From a bacterium (lineage in GTDB: Bacteria > Babelota > Babeliae > Babelales > RVW-14), in the NCBI GenBank assembly GCA_023249955.1, contig JAHFBR010000091.1, forward strand, positions 1 to 5,172: a DNA stretch of 5,172 bases, given 5' to 3'. The notes beneath the pieces were generated by a model. That model saw only the letters and a program-made list of their open reading frames with translations, did no database searches and had not been told where the DNA came from. This document shows positions 1-5,172 of the stretch, one piece after another (the stretch's first letter is position 1; each line of letters starts with the position of its first letter). Position numbers and translations under genes: made by a program.

Positions 1-1282
1 GGCACCACATACAAAGATTTTGTTTCGCCTCTGCAGCCGTTTCGAGTTGTTTGTGATAACAAAACACGTGAAATACGTGTCCGCAGTTCATCTGTGCCAC
101 AAAACCACTTTCTTTAAATTCGTCTCCGCAAATACATTCATTATTAATCTCCGGGCGTTGCTGAGGATTGTCGTAAGCTTGAATGATCAATCCGCATGAC
201 TCACTTGCACCTTCACTTGGGGTGCACTTGTCATCATCTTCAGCATTGGTATTGGCACCATGTTGTAACAGAATTATTACACACAATTCTTTGTCTGTTG
301 CTGCGGCAATGTGCAAAGGTGTTTGCCCCATTGTATCAGCAATGCCATGATCTGCGCCCTTCTCTAGAAGCCATTGAACAGTGGTGTGATTACCAAGGTG
401 GGCTGCGCGATATAATGGTGTCTCGCCACCATTGTCCTGCGCATTAAGATTGGCGCCGTATTTGAAAAGTTTTTGAAGTACATCACCGACATTGTGTTCG
501 ACTGCAAGATGACAAGCTGTGTGGCCGTGTGTATTGGTATTATCGATTTTAAGTTCTGTATGTCTGATGAGAGGTTTGATGGCCCTTGTGCGACCACACC
601 CTGCGGCGAGATGGAGGAGTGTATCTTGTGGATCGCCGTGCTTAACCAATGCATGGGCGTGATATTTGAGAAGTGTTTTGATGCTTTGACGATCTCCTTG
701 CTTGACGGCGAGTTGTAAGCATGTTTCTCCTGTTTGACAAAGAATATCAAGCTTATCTTTTTCCTGCTTATTTTTGTCCTGCTCATCTTGTTTAAGTTTT
801 GCGCCATGCTTCAGAAGTATTTTAATGCATGCATCAAGGCCCCGTATGGATGCCGCATGCAGTGGAGAAATTCCAGTGCTGTTGTGCGTGTCAATATTGT
901 GCCTATGAAAGGAGAGTAAAATATTAACAGCTTTCTCGTTGCCACAAAATGCTGCCCAATGGAGGGGTGTGGCACCCAAATATATGTTATTCGCGAGCAA
1001 GGAGGTTCGGCTTGGGTCCTGTGGATCAGCAATATCCATAACGTAGGCATTCTGCAATAAACTATACAAAAGATTATTGAAATGTCCTTGAATGTAAGCA
1101 ATGATTTCAGGTACTGGAGTGAGCCGGAGGGGTATAGGCATGGGCTCGTGAGGAGCTGGAACATTGTTTCCAGCACCATCTCCACCATTGGATGCTTCAT
1201 TTGAGTTCATTGCCATGCAGCTGGTGCTGGCAAGTGGGCTAAGACCGAGGACGAATAATAAAAGATACAGTAATTTTTTCAT
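1..1282 (-). CDS. Secreted ankyrin-repeat protein with C-terminal RING-H2-like finger (3' end outside window)
   Basis: The frame is open without a stop from the ATG at 1280-1282 to the left edge (427 complete codons), so the C-terminus is not seen. Residues 1-24 look like a Sec signal peptide: KK at 2-3, a leucine-rich core at 4-17, and possible cleavage after the A of CMA (24). Residues 25-51 are a Gly/Asn/Pro-rich linker. About seven ankyrin repeats follow, each with a TPLHWAA-like core, starting near 103, 137, 185, 220, 253, 286 and 319. The C-terminus has a RING-H2-like ligand set: C383, C385, C400, H402, H405, C408, C424, C427. Ankyrin repeats bind proteins, and RING fingers usually recruit ubiquitin-charged E2 enzymes. 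I therefore infer an exported effector that ubiquitinates a eukaryotic host target; a purely structural zinc finger is the alternative. It has its own promoter and RBS. Ankyrin and signal-peptide calls are firm; ligase activity is inferred. Confidence 0.88.
   Translation of the reverse strand, partial: MKKLLYLLLFVLGLSPLASTSCMAMNSNEASNGGDGAGNNVPAPHEPMPIPLRLTPVPEIIAYIQGHFNNLLYSLLQNAYVMDIADPQDPSRTSLLANNIYLGATPLHWAAFCGNEKAVNILLSFHRHNIDTHNSTGISPLHAASIRGLDACIKILLKHGAKLKQDEQDKNKQEKDKLDILCQTGETCLQLAVKQGDRQSIKTLLKYHAHALVKHGDPQDTLLHLAAGCGRTRAIKPLIRHTELKIDNTNTHGHTACHLAVEHNVGDVLQKLFKYGANLNAQDNGGETPLYRAAHLGNHTTVQWLLEKGADHGIADTMGQTPLHIAAATDKELCVIILLQHGANTNAEDDDKCTPSEGASESCGLIIQAYDNPQQRPEINNECICGDEFKESGFVAQMNCGHVFHVFCYHKQLETAAEAKQNLCMWC
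2..136 (-). other. RING-H2-like zinc finger at the C-terminal end
   Basis: Residues 383-427 carry the order C-x-C, 14 residues, C-x-H-x2-H-x2-C, 15 residues, C-x2-C. The central part, CGHVFHVFC at 400-408, is the textbook RING-H2 core. The ICxxxF-like stretch (I384, C385, then F389) also matches RING fingers. Two things differ from the usual pattern. The first pair is C-x-C rather than C-x2-C, and the last pair is CMWC instead of the common CPxC. The final cysteine is the last complete codon in the window, so any residues after the finger cannot be seen. Confidence 0.72.
218..979 (-). other. Ankyrin-repeat domain of the secreted protein
   Basis: This covers residues 102-355 and about seven repeats. 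The best-preserved repeats are 1 (TPLHWAA at 105-111), 2 (SPLHAAS at 139-145), 6 (TPLYRAA at 288-294) and 7 (TPLHIAA at 321-327). Several end in the usual HGA or GAN/GAD turn, for example at 159-161, 276-278, 309-311 and 342-344. Repeats 3, 4 and 5 are more divergent but keep the helix pattern and the LL or LF near the end of helix 2. Repeats 2 and 3 are separated by a charged insertion at 162-180. A degenerate cap with TPSEGA follows at 354-359. Confidence 0.88.
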
Positions 1283-1291
1283 AAATTTAAA

Positions 1292-1295
1292 CTCC
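1292..1295 (-). promoter_or_regulatory. RBS of the ankyrin/RING gene
   Basis: Reading the minus strand, GGAG lies 9 nt before the ATG at 1282. It supports this start over the internal ATG codons at residues 23 and 25, which would remove the signal peptide. Confidence 0.65.
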
Positions 1296-1319
1296 ATTTA
1301 AGAACAAACATCTTTCTTG

Positions 1320-1348
1320 ATTGTATTACAGTTTGAATTATTTGTAAA
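1320..1348 (-). promoter_or_regulatory. Sigma70-like promoter of the ankyrin/RING gene
   Basis: On the minus strand a -35 box TTTACA (1343-1348) and a -10 box TACAAT (1320-1325) are separated by exactly 17 nt. Each matches the consensus at five of six positions. The expected transcription start is near 1313, giving a leader of about 30 nt that contains the GGAG site. The promoter sits just after the asnS terminator, so the gene is probably transcribed alone. No operator-like repeat is evident. Confidence 0.65.
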
Positions 1349-1358
1349 ATGGGGCGGC

Positions 1359-1390
1359 AAAAAAGGGGAATTTGAAACCAAATTCCCCTT
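1359..1390 (-). terminator. asnS: Intrinsic terminator of asnS
   Basis: A perfect 11-bp inverted repeat has arms at 1363-1373 and 1380-1390 (AAGGGGAATTT and its complement) around a 6-nt loop at 1374-1379. Read on the minus strand, the second arm runs into six T residues (1364-1359). It lies 26 nt after the asnS stop codon. On the plus strand no T-tract directly follows the stem, so it is oriented for asnS. Confidence 0.85.
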
Positions 1391-1416
1391 AAAAAGTCTC
1401 TTTTTTTATAAAAAAG

Positions 1417-2802
1417 CTAGAAATCAGCGTGTTTTGGATAGCGAGGGAACGGGATGACGTCCCGGATATTCTCCATGCCGGTGGCAAAAAGCACCAGGCG
1501 CTCCAGCCCCAGGCCAAAGCCGGCGTGTGGCACGCTGCCGTACTTGCGCAGTTCGCGGAACCACCAGTAATCATCTTTTGGCAGGCTTAGTTCATCCATA
1601 CGTTTATCCAGCAGGTCCAGCCGATCTTCACGCTGCGAACCGCCGATAATTTCACCGACCGATGGAACCAGCACGTCCATGGCTGCAACCGTTTTGCCGT
1701 CGTCGTTCAGGCGCATGTAAAATGATTTGATCTGTTGTGGATAGTTAATCAAGATCACCGGTTTTTTGAAGTGCTCTTCAGCCAGATAACGTTCGTGTTC
1801 AGACTGCAGATCGGTTCCCCATTCAACCGGGAACTCAAATTTTTTCGGAGCTTTTTTTAAAATCTCGACTGCTTCGGTGTACGTCAATTTTTGGAACGGT
1901 GAGTTAATAACGTGTTCAAGTTTATCGATCACGCCTTTGCTGATGAAGTCGTTAAAAAATTTCATGTCTTCCGGACATGTTTCCAAAAGATACTTCAGTG
2001 CATATTTCAAATAACTTTCTGCGCACTCCATATCGTCATTCAGATCAGCAAAAGCCATCTCTGGCTCTATCATCCAGAACTCTGCCAAGTGGCGCGAGGT
2101 GTTTGAATTTTCAGCACGGAACGTTGGGCCAAACGTGTAAATATCAGAAAGTGCACACGCATACGCTTCGCCTTCCAGCTGGCCAGAAACGGTCAAATAA
2201 GCAGGCCGGCCAAAGAAGTCTTGTGTGTAATCAACAGCGCCTTGAGGCGTGAGTGGTGGCTTTTTGTCATCCAGCGTGGTGACGCGGAACATCTGTCCAG
2301 CACCTTCGCAATCTGATGCGGTGACAACGGGCGTGTGCAGATACAAAAATCCACGCTCCTGAAAAAATTTGTGCGTGGCAAACGATAGTGCATTGCGTGC
2401 ACGCGCTACCGCACCGATGGTGTTGGTGCGTGGGCGCAGATGCGCGATGGTGCGCAAAAACTCAAACGTGTGATGTTTTTTTTGCAGCGGATAGCTTTCG
2501 GCATCGCATTCGCCAATCACCGCAATTTCTGTTGCTTTTAGTTCAAACGCTTGCCCCTTGCCCAGACTTTTAATCAGCATGCCGGTTGCAGCGGCTGAAG
2601 CGCCGGTGGTAAGCCTTTTGAGTGTCTCTTCATAGCCCGGTGTTTGGGCGTTGTAAACTACTTGCAATCCAGCCAATGTTGAGCCATCATTTAAGACGAT
2701 AAATGAAAAATCTTTTTGACTGCGGACCGAGCGAACCCAGCCCTTGATGGTGATCTGTTTGTCAATATCAGCAGCGGTAAGCTGTTTAATTTTTGTGCGC
2801 AT
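1417..2802 (-). CDS. asnS: Asparagine--tRNA ligase (AsnRS)
   Basis: This cytoplasmic class IIb aminoacyl-tRNA synthetase joins asparagine to tRNA-Asn using ATP. The 461-residue protein is complete and close to the usual bacterial length (about 466). An N-terminal OB-fold anticodon-binding domain spans roughly residues 17-100 (IKGWVRSVR, then [10 protein letters not shown]). The catalytic domain follows, with motif 1 around 146-169 (conserved P158), motif 2 at about 227-249 ([16 protein letters not shown]229 and E231) and motif 3 at 428-439 ([10 protein letters not shown]435). GGSQREDR at 387-394 and the motif 2 wording favour AsnRS over AspRS, and there is no bacterial AspRS GAD insertion. 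It ends in a stop 26 nt before a terminator. The SD before the ATG is weak (GTGAG, about 5 nt upstream). No T-box or other tRNA-sensing leader is visible in the short 5' region. Its presence implies direct charging of Asn-tRNA, whether or not GatCAB also exists elsewhere. Confidence 0.97.
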   Translation of the reverse strand: MRTKIKQLTAADIDKQITIKGWVRSVRSQKDFSFIVLNDGSTLAGLQVVYNAQTPGYEETLKRLTTGASAAATGMLIKSLGKGQAFELKATEIAVIGECDAESYPLQKKHHTFEFLRTIAHLRPRTNTIGAVARARNALSFATHKFFQERGFLYLHTPVVTASDCEGAGQMFRVTTLDDKKPPLTPQGAVDYTQDFFGRPAYLTVSGQLEGEAYACALSDIYTFGPTFRAENSNTSRHLAEFWMIEPEMAFADLNDDMECAESYLKYALKYLLETCPEDMKFFNDFISKGVIDKLEHVINSPFQKLTYTEAVEILKKAPKKFEFPVEWGTDLQSEHERYLAEEHFKKPVILINYPQQIKSFYMRLNDDGKTVAAMDVLVPSVGEIIGGSQREDRLDLLDKRMDELSLPKDDYWWFRELRKYGSVPHAGFGLGLERLVLFATGMENIRDVIPFPRYPKHADF

Positions 2803-2848
2803 AGCATCTCACTTTCAAGGTTTTTTTAAAAGTGTTTATATCTTGGTA

Positions 2849-2876
2849 AGCATAGCTGGTTTATGCGCTGGGTCAA
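2849..2876 (-). promoter_or_regulatory. asnS: Probable promoter of asnS
   Basis: Minus strand: TTGACC (2871-2876) matches the -35 consensus at five of six positions. It is followed after 16 nt by TATGCT (2849-2854), a four-of-six -10 that keeps the important TA and final T. The predicted start near 2842 gives a leader of about 40 nt. A second -10 candidate, TATAAA at 2835-2840, has no good -35 partner. The alternatives overlap, so the exact boxes are uncertain. Confidence 0.5.
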
Positions 2877-2882
2877 GAGATT

Positions 2883-2890
2883 GGAAAGGA
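2883..2890 (+). promoter_or_regulatory. RBS deciding the Nudix start
   Basis: GGAAAGGA lies 5 nt before the ATG at 2896, a good Shine-Dalgarno fit. The in-frame ATG at 2863 has no comparable site upstream. Starting there would also place the probable asnS -35 box inside the coding sequence. Confidence 0.7.
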
Positions 2891-2895
2891 TTTGC

Positions 2896-3372
2896 ATGCG
2901 TAACGATTTCACGGCTAGTGGGTATGTGTTGAACCACACGGGCGACAAAGTGCTCTTTATTTTTCACAAAAAATTACAAAAATGGCTTCCACCAGGAGGA
3001 CATTTGGATCCCAATGAGTTGCCGCATCAAGCGGCCATACGCGAAATTTTTGAAGAGACCGGGGTGCGGGCCGAGCTGGTGGATGTATCCGACGATTTAA
3101 AGATCGCCCCAGGTGGTCCTGAATCTCAGCAGCCGGTGCCGCTGTGCATTTTGTACCAACGCATTCCAGCAAATGCCAAAGAAGAGGAGCACATGCATTT
3201 TGATTTTACCTATGTGCTGACCGCTTCTGAACAGGCCTTGGTGGGCGCTGCGCGTGAAGTTGATGATGTGCGCTGGGTGCCGCTGAATCAGGTTGATTCG
3301 TACGATACATTTGATGGGGTCAAAAAGATCTGCAAAAAAATTGCCAGCATGTCGTTGATGCGGGCGGGATAA
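2896..3372 (+). CDS. Nudix hydrolase family protein
   Basis: Nudix enzymes are cytoplasmic Mg-dependent hydrolases of nucleoside diphosphates linked to another group, such as ADP-ribose, oxidised nucleotides or NADH. The substrate cannot be read from this sequence. The protein is 158 residues, normal for a single-domain Nudix enzyme. The box is intact at residues 35-57: G35, five residues, E41, seven residues, R49-E50-I51, E53-E54, G56-V57. All catalytic glutamates are present. WLPPGGHLDPNE before and within the box, and a HMHFDFTY strand at 99-106, resemble the small Nudix proteins often annotated as ADP-ribose pyrophosphatase-like. I chose the ATG at 2896 for its RBS and because TASGYVL begins the Nudix fold; starting at 2863 would add 11 residues (MRWVKRLERIC) with no RBS support. 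It is divergent from asnS and convergent with mutS, so it is probably monocistronic. A weak plus-strand promoter is possible around 2813-2842 (TTTCAA, 17 nt, TTATAT). Confidence 0.9.
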   Translation: MRNDFTASGYVLNHTGDKVLFIFHKKLQKWLPPGGHLDPNELPHQAAIREIFEETGVRAELVDVSDDLKIAPGGPESQQPVPLCILYQRIPANAKEEEHMHFDFTYVLTASEQALVGAAREVDDVRWVPLNQVDSYDTFDGVKKICKKIASMSLMRAG

Positions 3373-3379
3373 TTGGTGT

Positions 3380-5172
3380 TCAGTTGGTTTTACTGTTCTG
3401 CGTCAGATCCCACAAAAAATCCAATGCCTGCTTGGGTGTCAGATTGGCACAATCAAGTGCATGAAGTTTAGCCAAGGCTGCGTGAGCGCCATCAAGCTCT
3501 TTTTGCAAGTGAATCACGGTATTTTCAAGTGTTTGTAGTTGTGCGTGATGATCGCACGCCTGCGGGCTGCTGACAGCCGCATCAAACAATGTTTTTTGAT
3601 GCGCACGATTTTGCAGATGATGCACATTTTTTAAAATGGTTGCCGCACGTTGCACAACCGCGGCCGGCATCATGGCCAGCTTTGCAACCTCAAGCCCAAA
3701 GCTGCCTTCGGCAACTCCCGGGATGATTTTGTGCAAAAAGACAACGGTGTCATTAAGCCGTTTGCATGCGGTGTGATAATTGACGATGCTGGTGGATGTG
3801 GCAGCAAGCTGGGTGAGTTCATGATAATGTGTGGCAAAGAGGCAACGTGCCTGGATCTTGTGGTGAATAAATTCAATGATTGCTTGTGCCAGCGCCATGC
3901 CATCGAAGGTGCTGGTGCCGCGGCCAACTTCATCCAAAATCACCAAACTGTTTTTGGTTGCTTGGGTGCAGATTGTTGCCGTCTCTTCCATTTCAACCAA
4001 AAACGTACTCTTGCCTTCAGCAACGTTATCGCCCGATCCGATGCGCGTAAAAATGCGGTCAAGCAGTGAAAGATCAGCAGTTTCAGCCGGAACAAAGCTG
4101 CCGCATTGTGCCATCAGATTGATGAGCGCGACTTGGCGCAGATACGTTGATTTACCGCCCATGTTGGGGCCGGTGATGATCCACGTTGATGCCGTGGTAG
4201 CAAGCTGTGTATCGTTGGGAGTAAAAGCAGCGTTGATATTCTGTTCAACCACCGGATGTCGGCCATTGGTGATGGTAATGGTGCGTTGATCATTAAATGT
4301 TGGTTTGCAGTAGCGATACTCATACGCGGCGATAGCAAAACCAAAAAGCGCATCAAGCGTTGCCAAGCTTTGTGCCAGATGGCGCAACGATGGCAGATAC
4401 GTTTCTACTTCGCGTTTGACGCGTTCAAAGACATCGGCTTCAATGGCCTCCAGCTCGTTTTGTGCTCTCAAAAGATCGCGCTCAAGATCTTTGAGCGCTT
4501 GGGTGACAAAGCGTTTGCGGTTGGCAAGCGTCTGTTGATGAATAAAATCAGGGGGCACTTTTTCACTATTGGCTTGAGTGACCTCAAGATAATAACCGGA
4601 GATGTGGTTGTAGCCAATTTTTAGGCTGGTGATGCCGGTGCGCGCAATTTCCTGCTGCTCAAGCTGCAAGATGGCCTGCTGGCCGTTTTCAAGCAGGCTG
4701 CGGAGCTTATCCAATTGATAATCGTAGCCCGGCTTGATCAGGATTGAGCGGGAGTTGTCATCATTGATGCTGCAGCTCAAAAGATCGTGCAGCGGAGAAA
4801 AGTCGACAATTTTTTCATGCAGCATGGTGCCCAGACGCGTTGCAAGCTGTTGTTGTATAAAATTTTTAATCGTTGGCGTTATTGCCAGCGAATCTTTGAG
4901 TGCGACGTAATCCAGCAGGGTAGCGCGGCGCAGTGCAATGCGTCCGATGATGCGCTCGATATCAGCCAATGCTCCCAGCAGTTCTGACAGTTGTTGCAGT
5001 GTGCCGACGTTGGAACGGAGTGCGTCAACAACATCATGACGCTGCGTGATAATATTTTTTTGTACCAAGGGCCGCAGCAGCCACTTTTTGATGGTGCGTG
5101 AACCCATGGCCGTTTTGGCGTGATCCAGCACGGCGAACAGACTATTTTTGCGGCCGCCGTCTTGATTGTTGG
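3380..5172 (-). CDS. mutS: DNA mismatch repair protein MutS (5' end outside window)
   Basis: MutS recognises mismatched or looped DNA and, using ATP, recruits MutL for repair. The frame runs to the right edge, with 596 codons visible. A family member has about 850 residues, so the N-terminal mismatch-binding domain (with its Phe-x-Glu motif) and most or all of the connector are outside. Counting from the first complete codon: the core (domain III) begins near LDHAKTAMGSR at 15-25; the clamp has GYYLEVT at 192-198; the ATPase has Walker A GPNMGGKST at 334-342, STFLVEM at 388-394, Walker B LVILDE at 409-414 and the His motif THYHE at 447-451. A probable beta-clamp-binding motif QKTLF lies at 525-529. 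The C-terminus (LTPKQALDFL, 577-586) matches the usual MutS dimerisation tail. GTG at 5131 is internal, since MutS-like sequence (DGGRKNSLFA) continues upstream. The visible part is intact. MutL is not in the window. Confidence 0.97.
   Translation of the reverse strand, partial: NNQDGGRKNSLFAVLDHAKTAMGSRTIKKWLLRPLVQKNIITQRHDVVDALRSNVGTLQQLSELLGALADIERIIGRIALRRATLLDYVALKDSLAITPTIKNFIQQQLATRLGTMLHEKIVDFSPLHDLLSCSINDDNSRSILIKPGYDYQLDKLRSLLENGQQAILQLEQQEIARTGITSLKIGYNHISGYYLEVTQANSEKVPPDFIHQQTLANRKRFVTQALKDLERDLLRAQNELEAIEADVFERVKREVETYLPSLRHLAQSLATLDALFGFAIAAYEYRYCKPTFNDQRTITITNGRHPVVEQNINAAFTPNDTQLATTASTWIITGPNMGGKSTYLRQVALINLMAQCGSFVPAETADLSLLDRIFTRIGSGDNVAEGKSTFLVEMEETATICTQATKNSLVILDEVGRGTSTFDGMALAQAIIEFIHHKIQARCLFATHYHELTQLAATSTSIVNYHTACKRLNDTVVFLHKIIPGVAEGSFGLEVAKLAMMPAAVVQRAATILKNVHHLQNRAHQKTLFDAAVSSPQACDHHAQLQTLENTVIHLQKELDGAHAALAKLHALDCANLTPKQALDFLWDLTQNSKTN

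Noticed and set aside
364..1200. Two sizeable open frames on the minus strand (364-807 and 811-1200).
   Set aside because: Both lie in another frame of the same strand as the ankyrin/RING gene. Their translations have no recognisable repeats, whereas the frame starting at 1282 gives a signal peptide, ankyrin repeats and a RING-like finger without a stop.
1215..1230. Lipoprotein signal (cysteine at residue 22 of the ankyrin/RING protein).
   Set aside because: The preceding residues S-T-S do not fit a normal lipobox (L-A/S-G/A-C). A standard signal peptidase I site just after it is at least as plausible.
1..1282. Possible frameshifted or degraded ankyrin gene.
   Set aside because: The full frame from 1282 to the edge was read through: it has no stop, and the repeat pattern stays in one frame to the last codon.
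1401..1415. AT-only palindrome between the asnS stop and the terminator as a second hairpin.
   Set aside because: It contains no G or C pairs and is too weak to be a credible structure. It is probably just AT-rich spacer.
3650..4289. Plus-strand open frames of 137-139 codons inside mutS (3650-4069 and 3876-4289).
   Set aside because: They are antisense to the highly conserved MutS ATPase domain and show no motif or RBS of their own.
5129..5131. GTG as the start codon of mutS.
   Set aside because: The frame stays open upstream to the edge and encodes conserved MutS residues there, so the codon is an internal valine.

Overview
The window holds four protein genes and short intergenic spacers. 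From left to right they are a secreted ankyrin-repeat/RING-finger protein (minus strand, 3' end cut by the left edge), asnS (minus), a Nudix hydrolase (plus), and mutS (minus, 5' end cut by the right edge). No RNA gene, CRISPR array, insertion sequence or long DNA repeat was seen.

The organism is a bacterium. AsnRS and MutS are of bacterial type, there are sigma70-like promoters and Shine-Dalgarno sequences, and a classic intrinsic terminator follows asnS. The leftmost gene combines an N-terminal signal peptide, about seven ankyrin repeats and a C-terminal RING-H2-like zinc finger. That combination is typical of bacteria living inside protists or other eukaryotes. My best guess is Candidatus Dependentiae (TM6), whose amoeba-associated members carry many secreted ankyrin proteins. 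Amoeba-associated Chlamydiae, Legionellales or Amoebophilus-like Bacteroidetes cannot be excluded from the sequence alone.

Region 1-1282 is the ankyrin/RING gene. Its frame is open from the ATG at 1282 to the window edge, and the last complete codon in the window encodes the last predicted zinc ligand. The spacer 1283-1416 holds its RBS, a near-consensus promoter, and the asnS terminator. The effector-like gene therefore looks like an independent transcription unit downstream of a housekeeping gene. Region 1417-2802 is a complete asnS. The 2803-2895 gap carries divergent expression signals for asnS and the Nudix gene, and the probable asnS -35 box lies just upstream of the Nudix RBS. The Nudix gene and mutS converge with only 7 bp between their stop codons and no visible terminator.

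The three right-hand genes are ordinary housekeeping functions: tRNA charging, nucleotide or nucleoside-diphosphate hydrolysis, and mismatch repair. They show no evident common pathway. The item of real interest is the ankyrin/RING protein, a candidate host-directed ubiquitin ligase.
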